Shown: positions 12,300 to 26,770, counted from the stretch's first letter. The stretch is DNA of 64,000 nucleotides from Balanoglossus misakiensis (GCA_040954595.2 CM082580.2:13206001-13270000), one strand, 5' to 3'. Notes: a model not told the origin generated them from the sequence alone. Made by a program: numbers and translations.

Positions 12300-15200
12300 C
12301 TGCTGCTGTTGTTGTTGTTGCTGCTGCTGTTGTTGATGAAGTTGTTGTTGCTGCTGCTGGAGGGTTTGCTGCGCCTGCTGCTGCTGCTGTTGTTGTCGGA
12401 CCAGGTGCTGATTCTGACCAGCTGCAGCAGCCGTGGCAGCTACTGCACTGGGCAATACTTGTTGGGTGGTAGCATGTTGTGTGTGTGCCGTGTTAGCTGT
12501 GACAGCGTTACTTGCAGTGGACAGTAAGTGTTGGCTTGCAGCGATGTGCTAGAGAAGAATAAAAACACACAATACATTCAGTTATACAAAGATTGCAGAT
12601 TTCTTAATGTACGAAAAAATATAAGACCATGAAAAAGTTATTTGACGCTTGAAACTAGCTCGTTTTCAATTCAATGAACATTTTGTGGCAGCAATGCATG
12701 GATAGCTAGATTGATTTTCCTGGACTTCCCAGAGGTGAATATCATTTTTTTACAGGGCCCATAACCACAAGGAAATGCCACTTTTAACCTCTGCAAAATA
12801 TCAAATATGTCAAGCGAGCTATGATAAGCTGCTGGTAATGTAAGTTGGATGAGAGACAAAACTATTATCTCAAATCTTGCCATTTCCCCTAATATCACCT
12901 GTGAGAATTATGTGGTTTTAATATCAGCCAAGATCTCCCTCGTTCCTTCCCATAGAGGTGAATTCTTCAGACACATTACGCTTTCATAGTCACATTAAAA
13001 ATTTGACAAATCGTTTTTCTATCAAAACCCAACTCATTATTTCTGACCTCTGCTTGATTCAATTATTGATACAATATCTAATTACCATCCTGTCAGATTT
13101 TAGATTCTTCTGGAAAATAGTTGTGTTATGTGCCTCTGGATGAATTCTTTCATGTGAAGCTGACCAACTGAGATATTAACATACAGTACCTGTGTGTTAA
13201 GTCCTTGGTGGGCCAGCAATGCTTGTTGTGCTTGCAGAGCTTGAAGTGTAGCAGGATTCATCATCAGCTGTTGATGAGCAGAAGAGATTGAACTTCCAGC
13301 AGCAATGGAGGAGATACCGACTGAAATTGAAATGACATACATGTAATCATACTGACATGTAAATTTGTGTTGTCTTCAAAAAGATCCTGAAAGCTGAAGA
13401 GAAGAGTCCAACTCTTGATTTGACAATAAGAAATGATTCTTGATCACAGTATGTGTGGCATGCATGATGACAGGCACTGTCTTCAACACCAGGAGTTAGT
13501 GTGTGAAGTCAACCATTGCACCATTTTATCATGGGAATATGTTGGCCATGGTTTGATTTTTCAATATGTAGAAAACCTGCCCTTTGAGAAACTTTAAAAT
13601 CTTGATGAGGTGATCTGCCTCATGGATAGACAGGTTGGCTATTCACATTTCACATGAATGTGTTGCTGATTTCTTTCACATTAAGTTTAACTATCCAATC
13701 ATTCCTAAGTGAAATCTTGCAAGCAGGGTAAGTAACAGAGCTGTAGTCCACACAGAATATTTCAAATACAATGAAATGAAATTCTCAAATTATATCAAAA
13801 TACACCATAATGAGGTTCATTACACCATAATTGTATTGATTTCATCAAACTATAGAATTCTTCCCCAACTGTGGGTTACTATTTTTCTTTTTAACGCTAC
13901 AAAGCATTGATATCTCTACAACAGACATTCAGTACAGCCATGTATCTGGTGGAAGATATCAGATTCATTTATTCCATGTCAATAGCTTGCCAAGGTGAGC
14001 CATGTGTCATGAGTATGTAAGCATTCATAAAAACCAATCTGTGAAGCCTTCAAAACTTTGATTACACGGATGCAGACTGAATACCAATTAGAAGCCACAA
14101 ATCACTTCCTATTGTACAACTCAAAACCAGGAAATAAAGCTGGCATGGCATGACTACGAAGCAATCCAGCATAGAGACCTTGGCGATATATTTCGTTATC
14201 TGCTGTCAAAATGAAATGAATGCGAAAAGCATATTGGATAAAACTAACACCACACGAAGGATATTGATGGATTGGAGGTCAAGATACAAGGTGATTTCAT
14301 TTGTTGGTTGCAAAAGTTAAAGCAGCAGCAGGTGAATCTTTCTGGAAGTAATGTTGAACGAAAGAAAAGAGTGAACTTCAAAAAAAACCCCAGCAAATCT
14401 CACTTTTCACTAACAAGCACATGACCTTACCATCATGGTGTTTCATGACATCAGTGGTTGATGTAGCTGCCACATTGTCATGTATGGATTGCACTGCTAC
14501 TAACAGCTGGTCCTGGATGTTCTCTTGGTGTCTTGAAACTGTGGCTGTATGAGCTGACAACATAGGATCCTACAGAAAGAAAAAAAAAACAATATTTGGC
14601 AAATGTCAATAGACACAGCCATTTCAATTTTGACTGCGTGATTGTGTGTGTGTACATGTTGGTCCACTTCTAAACTTTATCATTTATATTATAAGCATGT
14701 AGTGTGTGAGAAACAAAAAAATCACAGGAAGATGAAGTAACATATAAAATCCAAGCAATAGGCAGTGAGCCATCACACTCACAATGGTTGAGGTTTGTAC
14801 ACTCTCATCTAATGTGTTGACTTCATCCATGTGTTTTTTCTGTATCTTACTCTACTCGCCCGCCTTTCAACATTACGAGCAAGCACAAAAGCACAGCATT
14901 TCATTACTGAAGCTTTAAGTGGATTACAGTAAATGCAAAGCCATTCAGAGAAATACAGATGAGTGAGGCTAAAACGGTGGGGTTCAAAGTGTGTAGCTGT
15001 TGCAAAGCGTGGAACGCGAACTTTACATTCACTCAGCATTTCAATCAGCACTCTGTTGAAATGTCACGGCTGGGACATCAATCACAACTATGAAAGTGTT
15101 GCAAATCATTTATATTTGTTTCAGCTTGTTCAAAATGGACTTTGTCTCCATCTCGTGTCATGATACATTAACGCTTGATGGGGTATATAGTGGGCTTTCA

Positions 15201-17736
15201 TCTTCATTAAGACGAAGCTCATTGAATCAATGACGTCTTGCTTCTCAGCGCAACTCACAGGCGCAGTGAGACACTCATTCATTTCCAATTTCTTGTACAC
15301 CAAGCAATCTTGATGCACTTTTGCAAAAGAAAGAATTTTGCGCAACAACTAAACACGTAAGGATATCTATGACATGGATGTTGCAGCGTGACTGACGTCA
15401 AATAGATGAATATATAATGGACAACGGCACCAAAATGTTTTTATACACAATTCCAAGAACAAAAGTCGGACTGCATCGTCTCTTATGACAAACACACAAA
15501 CCAAATGATGTAACTTCAAAACTTTTCTCTCTGTAACGATTTTTTTAGAAAGAAGATCTAGAGCAGACTGTCCCAAATACATCATAAAATATGCATGATT
15601 TACACATGCAATATTCCATGGAAGTTCAGTCTAATCCTTGCTTTGGTTTGCAGACAGCCCTGGGAATACAAACTAATTCCCTGCATATACATGGGAAATA
15701 TCTTTGGAGTCCAGAGGGAATACACTTCACTCAGCTTATAATTGCAGACACTTAAACAGTCCACTATCACGCCTATGTGGCAAGTCAGATCAGAATGGAT
15801 GCCTATATTACGGGCCAGATGAATGATTTAAAGACTGTGTCCAGGAAATGTCAGAATGTCATTACACTTTCCTTTCCACATATTTCTAATCAAATTCTGA
15901 CACAAGTAAACCAGGAAATCTGAAAGACATACTACATACATATATTATATATCACAGAATGCTGATTTGCAGCACTAGGTTTCTGAATTACAAAGATTCA
16001 AATATTTGTGCTCAGTTTCTAGCAAACACGGCACGATGAGTATATAGACACACAGCTGCGATTCCTCACAGCACAGTATTTTGATGAGAAATTCTCCACA
16101 GTTGAGAAGATGATCCCATTAAATATTTTGTGAATGTAATCATTGTTGATGCAGGTGACACACGCGGGAACTGCAATATTCATAATCTTGATGGAACAAC
16201 AACCTGTGATATTATATATCAGACCCGGGAGACCTCGGCTACAAAACAAGGCATGTCATACCAAGTTAGGGAATAATATGACCAAAGGCTAGGTGTTCCT
16301 TGGAGCCAAGGGAAATAGTGGCTATATTCACAGTGGTGCAGGTTATACTAGAAATGGTACAAGTTGCCAAGAGTGTCTTTGAGTTATGTTTTGGGGTCAT
16401 TTTTACACCCCAATTATAGCCTAGGCAACTGCAGATGTGTGATACTTGGGCCAACTGACAAATGATAAGGAAGTCATTAACAGGATTTTTATAAAGCATC
16501 AATAATACTGAGATAATTCTGTGAATCCGCTCAGTGATGCAGCTTGAAATGATAACAGATGTTTAATATCTGACAGCATGCATGCTCCAAACGCCTTCAT
16601 GGCACAGCTTGGTGTGTGAGATTCTCTTTCTCACAAGACGAGTACCGAGATGAATTATACACACCTTTAGAAATGCCGTTTTTTTTTTCTAATACACAGA
16701 TATGAATCTGAGGCTCCCACTTTCATTCTAAATCTAATTTATTTTCACACATTTTTTTCTGTCAACCAGTAGCTGGGGTCACACAAAACCTTGCTCCTCA
16801 GCAATTAAAAATCAACCCATGCACACAATATAAGTGTTTTTTTTCACTCCAATTCTGGTTATAATACATGTAATCACTGGGACTCAATTTATACGATATT
16901 GCAATCGTATACATGTATCAATAGTCCTCCCTGCCTTCCCTTGTACATGTACTAGTTGCAGTAACTGTCAACCTTTATGTGGGTTTTGTCAACTCCCCTA
17001 TTGATGATTCATTTCCTCTCAGAGAAACTGCTCCACACAGAACCAATAAATTTTTTGCTGAATTCTGAGATTATCGCTGACTGCAATTCCAGAGCAAGCT
17101 AGTCTGAACGGAATATTGATTTACTTTACTGTAGCTTTCTATATACTGACGAAAAACCTCCTGGCTTCTAATTATGCTTCATGTCAAATATCTGTCACGG
17201 GAAGTCCTTTACTGATTTTTTCCCCAGGGCATCAACATTGTATAGTCTCAATGCCTAGGGTGAATTCCGTTTGCTTTTTTCCTCCTTTACAAAAAAACAT
17301 TAACGATAACCAGGTTTCAAGAATTTCCATTACCACTGTGAGAGCATAGCCTGCGTTAAGAAACCGCACACGGCTAAAATTCAAATTCCCAGACTATAGT
17401 ATTAGGCAAATGTGTCCTGACAAGTGGGATCAGCAAATGAACTTAAATGTCATGTCAAGGCTGTGTATTATCGACAAACCTGAACTCGCTGATTGATTCC
17501 CCTTTGACAAATACATGTACATGTAGATGTCGGCACGAGAGAGCTGACGGACTTAAAAGAAACATGGCCTGAAAGTTGAAACATACCTGGCTGCCTGTTA
17601 TCATTTGCTGTACACTGCTCACTGAGGTGGTGATGGGGACACTGTGACCTGTGACCTCTTGACCACGGACATCTGCCTGCCCCTCGGCTGTCACACCATC
17701 GGCTACCCCTGTCTGTTGAGTAGCGTCCCCGTCCAT
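8660..17736 (-). CDS. pou6f2: POU-domain transcription factor, class 6 (POU6F2-like), 657 aa, 7 coding exons
   Basis: Coding exons are 17736-17587, 14569-14431, 13320-13190, 12548-11690, 11512-11324, 9509-9344 and 8999-8660 (stop TGA 8660-8662). All phases agree. The start ATG has an in-frame TGA 21 nt upstream in the same exon, whose acceptor is at 17768-17769. Residues 1-490 are a low-complexity Q/A/T/S-rich transactivation region: a Gln stretch with 25 consecutive Gln at 212-236, then LTIPV/ITIPA repeats. The POU-specific domain spans about 498-572 (GVNLEEIREFAKQFKIRRLS, TQTQVGQALSATEG), followed by a linker and NLS SEPSKKRKRR. The homeodomain is about 593-652, with recognition helix VWFCNKRQALKN. 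The Lys in NKRQ and the motif KLDITPKSAQKIKPVLERW match human POU6F2 more closely than POU6F1. It binds DNA in the nucleus; POU6 factors act in neural and sensory differentiation. The protein ends only five residues after the homeodomain. Confidence 0.95.
9728..9892. repeat. inverted repeat in POU6 intron
   Basis: The left arm 9728-9755 reads GACCTC, then CCTTACATCCTGGTA. The right arm 9873-9892 is the complement TACCAGGATGTAAGGAGGTC. There is one small internal bulge and a spacer of about 117 bp. A further 11-bp pair, TGACACACCCT at 9935-9945 and AGGGTGTGTCA at 10089-10099, lies just beyond. Together they may be the remains of a palindromic non-autonomous transposon. Confidence 0.5.
10585..10612. 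repeat. short near-perfect palindrome in POU6 intron
   Basis: TTTTACCT and AGGTAAAA flank a single T. The symmetry extends outward to ATTTAT/ATAAAT with a one-base bulge. It contains a CCTNAGG-like core. Function is unknown. Confidence 0.5.
12261..12335 (-). repeat. trinucleotide repeat encoding 25 glutamines in POU6
   Basis: This is a pure CAA/CAG run, read on the minus strand, inside the large POU6 exon. CAA and CAG are interspersed, which usually stabilises such tracts. Shorter Gln runs continue at about 12336-12405 around LH, TL and A interruptions. Confidence 0.95.
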
Positions 17737-17767
17737 GGTGATCAGAATGAATGGTCAGTGGGATTAT
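17737..17767 (-). other. 5' UTR part of the POU6 start-codon exon
   Basis: A CTTTCACAG acceptor (AG at 17769-17768) precedes 31 nt of untranslated sequence containing the in-frame TGA (17757-17755) before the ATG. The upstream acceptor shows that transcription begins further away, in the 18-26.5 kb region. Confidence 0.7.
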
Positions 17768-20488
17768 CTGTGAAAGACAGCAAAAGAGGAAATGTCAATT
17801 CACCAAACAGGTTTCAGTCAAAAGATAAAAACTGAACTATTTGATTGTGTGTTTGTGGCCATTTTGGCACTACTCTGCAAAATCTTGCTGTATGCAATTT
17901 CGGCTCCTGCTAAAGAAAAAACATGATTAAACCTGTAAAAACCAAACCAGTTCACTGAATATTGTGTACACTGTACAGTGAATAACATTTTCAAAGCTTT
18001 GACTTCAGTCAATTTGAGGATCTCTAGACAGTCCTTTGCAACAGCCCTCTACCTTTATGTGTAATAGGGATAATTTTCTTGCATCGCCAGTGAATTTATT
18101 CAGCTAGTGGCATATCATACAATGTATTGTATTAGCCTAGAGTGTACACAGGTATAGGGACCCAGATAACACTGCCTCAATTACAGCCCATGCAACACAA
18201 AAAAACTTGCATAGATTTGTGAGTTTGTATGGAAAATACTGAACTACTTGTAAGGCTACTCCTGTCTAGAAACGGCGACACTTTCATTTCTTTATCTGAA
18301 AAAAAGTGATGCCCTGAGCGCTTGGTAAAATGCACTTGATTTCCTGTCTACATGTTGGCACTGATGGAAAATTGCAAATTGAAGCAATACTGTACGTAGC
18401 CTGGAAAATTAATCATGGTGCACAGCATCAGGTACAATCCAAGGCTGACATTTGGATTTTATAAAAAGAACTGAAACTTTTATTTCAGCAACTACATATA
18501 GGTGAGCATTACCTGCACCAGTCAGGTCAGCGTACTAGCTACATTAAATAGAATAGAAAAGTTTCCAAGGCAATGACATTTCTTCAAAGAAAATAACATT
18601 TGGGCACACACGTTTATCTTTTGAGTTTATGGACAGCCAGGGTAACATGGCAATTCATCAGAGCCATCAAAAGAACAGTGTGGTCATCCATCTTTATCAA
18701 TATCCACAACTTAATAGCTGCTAGATTACCAGTATCTCTTTGAAGTCAGCTTGATTTATTTCCCTATATGCTAATATCAGGCAAAATTCACCCATAAATC
18801 TATTCTGGTATCGAAGTTTGATAACAGACGAAGAGAACGAGAAAGTGAGTGCAATCTAATTAGCTTCATTGCTGCAGAACTGACCTTCAACACACGTATT
18901 CTCTGTTCTCTAAGAATCAAAAAATCGAAAGCAAAGCAGAGTGAAATGTGTACATCTCTGTTTTCTGGAAACAGCAAAGCGCAAGTTGCACACAACCACA
19001 ATGGCGCCTTGTTGTAAGAAAACTCAAGCACTGAATGGATAAACTCAACACAATATTAAATTGATGTAGACATGCATGGCATAGCTGCAATTTATTCTGC
19101 AATGTTTACTAACTTAAAACTAAACTACACAGTGATGTCTTCCAAGGTGAGCAACACCCACAGAAGATGACAATTGATGTTTTCACCTACTTGGGAAGAA
19201 AGAGGTGATGACATTATGTTGATGCCTTTCGAAAAACACCTTGTAATAACCCTGCTTCAAATTAGTCTGTCAACTTCATAGGCACCAGACAAATCAACAA
19301 TCAGAGGGGCTTCATATGTACAAATGAGAATGCTGTATACATGTTGTCCAGTTCCACATTTTGATGGATGAAGGAAAATACAAGACAAGATCATCAATTT
19401 CCACATATAGCAACTGTGGCATTCAAACTGTGGTTCTGAATAGGAGCACAAAACATTTCTCTTATACTGCTGAAAAACACAACATGATACTTTATGAAAT
19501 TTGCTAATTCCAACTCTATACTTCGCTTATCATGTCAAACATGACTAAAGTAAACTCATCTTTTTCCTGATGCTTTAAAATTCACCCTTTCCCATGAGTT
19601 CTCTGTGAATTCGGAATCACATTTGGATGCGACGTACAATAGCAAGCAAGGTCAATGTAAAATACGCCCCTAGTTAAACTGCAAACTAAAATCCTGGAAA
19701 TTAAAAATCCCCATTATCAATCACATAAGCCCCCGTCAAACTGATCAAGGTCATGGGTCTTTGTGTCACTCGCATGAGTTAAAACACAAAGGATTGCAAC
19801 AGTCACAAAACGCGATTGAAAATTTTACATTAGCGAGTTTGTGCATGTACATGTACCTTCAAATATAAGCATTGCTGAGACAAATGTCTGAACACGTGCC
19901 TCGTAGAATTGAAAGCTCAAGTTCACTTGTTCACAGAAATAATACACATGAAAATACATACATACAAATGTATAATAATTATATACGAGTACAGAGAACA
20001 TGATTTCAAAGGCGAGAGAAAAAATTGTGGTTCACCTGTGTTGTTGAATCACCACAGAAAGACGGCATTTTCCTGGACATATTCATCTCCGTACCAATCC
20101 TTTGTTTCAAACACACACCTTTTCCCAAACACAAAGCTTTCCACATGAACACACTGGAATAAAACCTGCCATCGGATAACTGCTGCTAATATCCCCTCAA
20201 CACAATGACAACACGGAAAATCTTCCTCCGACACAAGCAGGCAGGAAAAAAATCAACCGGCAAAAGAACGATCACTCCACACACTCAATGTGAACACTTT
20301 TCATAAAATATGAAAAACCTGATTACTGAAGCTAATGAAATACATCCATTAACCAAATTTCAGAACTTTAATAATTATGATTACTGTAATATCAAATGAT
20401 GTTAAATTTCATAATTTATATGACGCGCACACAAAGTGATGATGTTGACCACCAAAGCAAAACTATAATGTTATGCTCATAGACTTAC

Positions 20489-20569
20489 CTTGTTTCCCGT
20501 CTACCTTTCACCAAGTCAGAGATACTTCTCTTCTACCTGGCTTTTTTGTCCTGATTTTTCCTGTTTCCC
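20489..20569 (-). other. candidate non-coding 5' exon of POU6
   Basis: On the minus strand, acceptor ATCTATTTTAG precedes 81 nt that end in a consensus donor, ACAAG|GTAAGTCT (donor at 20488-20487). The position, between the upstream candidate exons and the start-codon exon, suits a 5' UTR exon. It is inferred from splice-site quality only. Confidence 0.4.
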
Positions 20570-23500
20570 CTAAAATAGATGGGAAGGCAACAAATGTCCT
20601 CCTCCTCCTCCTCACTGCCTGCTTTTAATCTTGCTGGACGTTCTCTGATTTCATTACTTTTAATTGGATTACCGTTGATTGGGAACTGCTGTTTAGAGCT
20701 GGCTGCAATTTGCCACTTTTCAACAACCAATCCAACACATGGTACACTGCATTCCAATGATACCTCTCCAACCTGCTAGCCAGTTACCTTGGCAACCAGA
20801 AATCCCAAGACTCTGCCATTATTTCCTTGGCCTGGCTGGATAAATCTGACACACCCCAAATATCGAGCGCGTCGAGATAAACTATAATCACCTTACATTT
20901 TTTGTCATTTAAATTATACATAAAAATCAGCACTTCATTGAGCCAGGATGTTCTCTAAAGGGCAATTACAATTTTTCTTTTTTACATTCTCAGGGTGTTC
21001 TGTCGTCTAGAATGATGAGAAACTCCTTCAATATTTCCCAAGACAAACCCCCCTGAGAGAATTTTTCATCAAAGCTGCCATGTAATTTTTGAATATTTTA
21101 CGAGCAGGTCGTCACTGGCATATTGTTCAGCTGAATGCATTTGTCAAACTGACAGCTCATGAACAGACATTAAATACAAGGGTATACCACTCAACGAAGT
21201 AACTGCCATGGAAACCGACATATTTTGTATTCAGAACAAAATTTCTCGGTTAATACAACACATTTATCAAATGAGAGTGATTTTTCATGTATGTAGTTCC
21301 ATGCTATCACCTGGAAGGAAGAAGATAGCACTGTTCAGAGATGACGATTTTGCCCCTCACAAGATTGTGCTACCTCCCCCGCAATCAGTCCAACTGACTG
21401 GACACATTCTGGTTCATTAGATATACAATAAGTGGCAATGTGCAGAGGAAAATCATTATCAAACTGTATGACCTGAAACCTGACCCTAGGATACTAATCA
21501 GACTGCTTAGATTCCATCTCCAATAAACATAATCTATAATACTCTCAGAGAAAAGCTTGCCTGGCGCATTAATAATCAATGCTGGTAGCAGTAAATGGAC
21601 TTCTCTCCGATGTAATGTCAGCTTCCTGTCTGGATCAATCTGACAGGCCTCACATCAAAGGATGGGGACACATGCTGGGTTTTTCCACATCTCCCTCTTC
21701 TAGATAAAACTAAGATGTCACGACACTAAATTTTCCATTGCCACGGACTCACAAATTAAAGGTGCTCTTGTGAGTGATGAATAAGTGGATTGCAGAAGCA
21801 AGGCTTGCCATTTGCATTTCATAAATTAAAAGTTTTAAGTAAATGTACATATTAAATTTATTAATGAATATACACTACACAGTACATTTTCTGGCATTTA
21901 CCTACACAGTGACATGATAATGTAGGGCAATCGATGCAGTTTTTTTATTCATCTTCAGGAATTAGACAATATTAATACTTTGGCAAAAATAAAATTTTCA
22001 GACCACTTAGTATGTAACTTAAAATATGATGACAAATTACAATTTTGTAATATTGTAATCAAACTATTTACGATAAATTACAATGCGTAAAAAAATATTT
22101 AACCCTTTTCCAGTTTTACACCAAAATAAAAATAAATGACTGCAACTTGGTGCTATAGATAGTTATCCTTTTCAATAATGAGTATGACTGTAACTGGAGG
22201 ATTCCAATTTCAAGAAGCCAAGGAAATTTTGCAAATTGAAAACGACAGAAAGCAAACCTAATATTGTATAGCGGTCTCTCTTTTCCCTTGATTGGACCAA
22301 CTGACCTAAAAGTAATCCAACATGCTGATATTATAAATGTTCAAATGGAAATGAGTGATCCATGATTCAGACTCAAACAAAGGCCAGCCGTCCCTCTTGA
22401 CAGATGATATTTTGTTGTAATATTCTCTCCGATGAAACTCAGCTCATTAAAACTCGTCTTTCTCCTCAAAGCTATAACTTCTATGAAGCAGAAGAAAAGG
22501 AAGAGGCAGTTGCTAGGCAACCAGGCTAATACTGCTTAAGGATGAAACACTGCTAATCTTGAGATTCGGGGATGAAATTCAAGATGACTGCATGTCACCA
22601 TGGCAATACGAAATTTCTTCTAATTTATTTCCTGAGTTTTACCTTTAAGTAGAATCTCCGTGAGATGAGGCAGCATTGTACAAAAATAAAGCCCCAGGTT
22701 AACCAACCTCTGTTCCTTTGAATAAGCGACATACGATGGCATAGTGTCAGGAAGCTCAAAAGTATTAAGTCAGGCAGATAAAGTTTACCCCATGCAGTTT
22801 CTAGGTGTATTGCCAGGGTACATTTTTCTTCTATGAACCAAGAATTACAATAAATCTATGATTGATATAAGGTTTGAAGGGAAAAAAATTGAACTTATCA
22901 GAGTTCATACATGACACTTTTGCTGTATCTGAAATGCTAGAATAGCAAGAGATGTACACTCTACATGACTATGAGACAACAGTTCCTTTCTGAAGGAAAT
23001 ACTTCAAAGTTGTTTCATTTGAGCTCTGACATGTAGATTGGCTTGAAAACTACAAGTAATTATGGTCAAAATTAAAAATTAAATCAGTAACAAAGAATGA
23101 TGAAAATGGTAAGTTTCAGATCTGAAAGAGACATACATCTGGTGAAGTGCACATTTCCACAACAAACATGTAGTCTTAGTCTTTACATTTACTGAAAGAA
23201 AGATTGCTGTTGTGGTGAGTGCAATACACAAGTTAACCAGAAGCATGAACTAAATTCACCTGTCTGTGCGGATGTTGTGGGTCAAAGTCAATGTCGCATT
23301 GCTTTCCAAGTTACTCTCCAAAGAGTCAATTAATGTCAAGGGGTCAAGATCCTTTCAGTCACAAAATGCTATTACTGCAAAACTCTATATGCTCATGGGA
23401 AAAATAAACATGATATAAAGCTGAACTGCACGGCAGCAGGGATCACCTGATGGCCATTCCAGGCTTGTCCATACTTTTTAAAATAATTGACACTAACATG

Positions 23501-26154
23501 AAGTGACTGAAATATGCAGAGTATGCAGGCATGGGAGGGAACACTTTACATATCCGTAATTCATGCTCAGCATTAGCTGTCTGGGAAACACATTTACCCT
23601 GTCCTACTGAATGACAAGCTTTGTGATGACAAGTGCTCACTCAATAGGAAGACTTCCAGTTTCTCCATTGAACACCAGGACAGAGAGTTCAACAACTCCA
23701 CAACACAACACATTTGCTTGTAACTAGAATATTGAGAACAGGCTACAGATACAATACCTCCGTTAGAAAAACTCCCGTATTTATTACACAGTCAATTTCT
23801 TTCACCAGGCATTGTTTTTGGCCTGCCTGTAAATATTCAATAAAATGTTTGACATTTCTTCAAGGGAAAAACCATAACTTACAAAAGCATGAAAACAGCA
23901 TTATAAATTACTTTCATATTGAGCGATCATGTAATACGGAGATGCTTTGTTGATTGGGATATTTGTACTCTTAACACTTCTACGATATTTCATCATACCG
24001 TGTCTAAGTGAACACAAAAGAATAATCTTTTATAAATCAGAATGTAAATGAGCTCATTTCCTTACCAGCTCAGGGCCCAGTCAAAGTAAAATTAACATGA
24101 GAATACACAATGTTTTGAATAACAAAAGCACAACGATGTAAATTTGAAATTCTAGTATTGTATATGCCAGAATAATTTTTCCCAATACACTGTCTACATG
24201 TATGGTTTAAGCTTCATGGTAATATGAACAATGTATTGGCCTGAAAGAACAGCATAAATTTCAGTCTTGCATATATAATTATGAAGTGCAGAAAGCAGAT
24301 GAAATGCACATATATATATATTGAAAATTCATCTCCAATACCACTTTCATTTCTCTTGCTACATTATTTATTAGGAGAACAGCTAGATGTCAAGGACCAG
24401 TCCGATTTGATAATAGTCTATTATTCTTTATCAACCAATCTTCGACAACCACCAATTAATTGGATGGCATCCTACACTTCCTTCTTCACCCTTTGTTCAA
24501 TCATGGTATATTTTCCAGTATCTATGAACACCACAAACCTTTCTTATACATCACATTTGAAAATAACTTATGAACCACACCACAGTACACAGAGGCCATG
24601 GAGTTTTGTTGTTATTGAATTTGTTTCATTTCAGCTGCATAACTCTGGATTTTCATTTGAGAGTGATGCACAAGTGATGTACCCAGGGAAGGCTGTTGAT
24701 TGGCCAAGTTATGTAACTATTGTTATGCAAAGAGGGGGGTCATGTTGGGTCAGCAGCAGTTTAACCAGCAGTGATGAGATTGTGCACAGAATGATGGTTA
24801 GTTCATCTCTTACAAAATCAATCTAACTAAGAAAAAAAGAGCAACAAGACAGCTCGATTTATGTATGCTGTGCTGCATACAGTGTGATACAGTAATTGTA
24901 CAATGGGTAATTTCCACCAATATCTGGCATATGCTACCTCTTACAGTGGTGCAATTGTGAAAGTGATTGTCTGCTGTGGCCATCCAGGCATGTAAAGTGA
25001 AAAAGACTACCTGGGACTAACAGTGACATTGCCAGTGGTATAAAACTCAATATTCCTTTGTTGACACAAATTCTGATCATCTAAGTGGGAAGATATAAGC
25101 CGGGTGTGAGCAGAGCTCCATGGTCAATCAGAGAGTATCAGTATACATCAAAATACCAGATCATTAAAAAACATAATCATATACAAATCCTGACTATAGA
25201 CTGGGTAGCATCTATTGGCTTTATTTCAAATACACCAATACAGTTTAATGAGATTAACTTAAGTTATAAAAATAGTGGATTTGGGCTTAAAACCCACTGA
25301 ACTGTTGCAAAGAGAAATAGATCACAGTCTCTGCCTGTATTTTTTGTGATAAACCTCATAAGTAAAAGATAAGCCATATGGTGAAGCCCACAAATGATCC
25401 TGTAGCAGGTATCAATGCGACAAGAGTTAATATTTTTATTTAAATCAGTAGCTTATATCTATACGGCTAAACCTTTTTCAATTTTGACCAATGTGAGTTA
25501 AATTATGAAAGGACGAACAACTGAATGAATTTATGAATGAAGTGCCATCATGATTTTGCTACTGTATAGTTCTAACTGGTCATGTGGCCTCATCCATGCT
25601 TGAAATGAGCAGCCCTTGTACGATTTCACTCACAAACACAGCACTCCCTTTTCTCCGTCTGCGACATCACCATGGCGTTTTCACCTCGTCTGAAGTGAAT
25701 TCCTCAGGCGTAAAGAGGGAAAAATAAAAAATCCTGCAACGAGCCTCATCCGCATCCCTGAACGCGCCCCATCTTTTGAGGAAAACGATCAGGCCCCTAG
25801 TGTATATAGCTAGGACTCAAACCAAAATTCGTTCTCACATGTGCTGGAAATTATCGTCGGCTTTCGGGAAAAAATTACAATCGAGTATAATTATCTACTC
25901 GTTTGCATAGAGATCTTCTCAGAAAATACCTGCAATGAATAATTCATGGACGCAGAAACTGATCAACGACGCAAACGAGCGCCTAGATCGCGGCTCGCTC
26001 ATCATGAGCCTGCTTGTCCAGAGTCTGGTGCCATAATGACACAAACAAAATGTACTCGAATAAAATGGCGAATTAACTTCCACATTTTTTATAAATTATG
26101 ATAATTTGCATAAATATTATAATATAAATTTCAAAATTTAAAATATACGCTTAC

Positions 26155-26217
26155 CGCAAAGTTAGCCTTTTAACTCTTGGGTGTCAGCCGATGTAGGCGA
26201 CGGTGATTTCGTGGGGC
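26155..26217 (-). other. candidate non-coding 5' exon of POU6
   Basis: On the minus strand, acceptor TTGCTTGCCAG is followed by a 63-nt CpG-containing segment with donor GCG|GTAAGC. A further consensus donor, CTCG|GTGAGT, ending an upstream exon at 26416, would make exon 1 start around 26,420-26,500. If so, transcription starts within about 300 bp of the VPS41 start, in the opposite direction. Confidence 0.4.
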
Positions 26218-26770
26218 CTGGCAAGCAAAACGGTGAAAAATGCTGTATCTGGTACATGCCATAGGCCACATAATAACAATCACAATAACACACGTGCGGT
26301 TTTTAATAAATTATGCTAATAATAAATCTCATTATTTCACAAATTAATACTACTGACACCAGAAAAATAAAAATTCAAGCAAGAGCCCCACATTTTTCAC
26401 ATTTACGATACTCACCGAGAATTTTTCGAAAGAATGCAGCGTCGATAGTGTAACAAACGGCCAGCTCAAGCGAGCAGACATACAGTATGCAAATAAGGTT
26501 AAAATATACAACAGTGGGCTCTTCACATTTAGTATTGATTTATTTTAATCCGCTGAAACATAATTTATCCTTGCTTGTTGAAACATGGGAATTTTGATCA
26601 AAATAATAGTTATGTTGCCACTTGATAATATATCGCCATTAAATACGAAAATCTTATGAAATTATGACAAAATTCATGGTAGTTTTATTTGTGCGGAAGA
26701 ATATATCAGAGTGATACGTCCGATATCAATTTATTCGCTGCATAAATTTAAATATCAAATTAGAGTCCCA

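Noticed and set aside
12249-12527. Plus-strand open frames rich in Leu or Val
   Set aside because: They are antisense shadows of the POU6 CAG/CAA glutamine tract.
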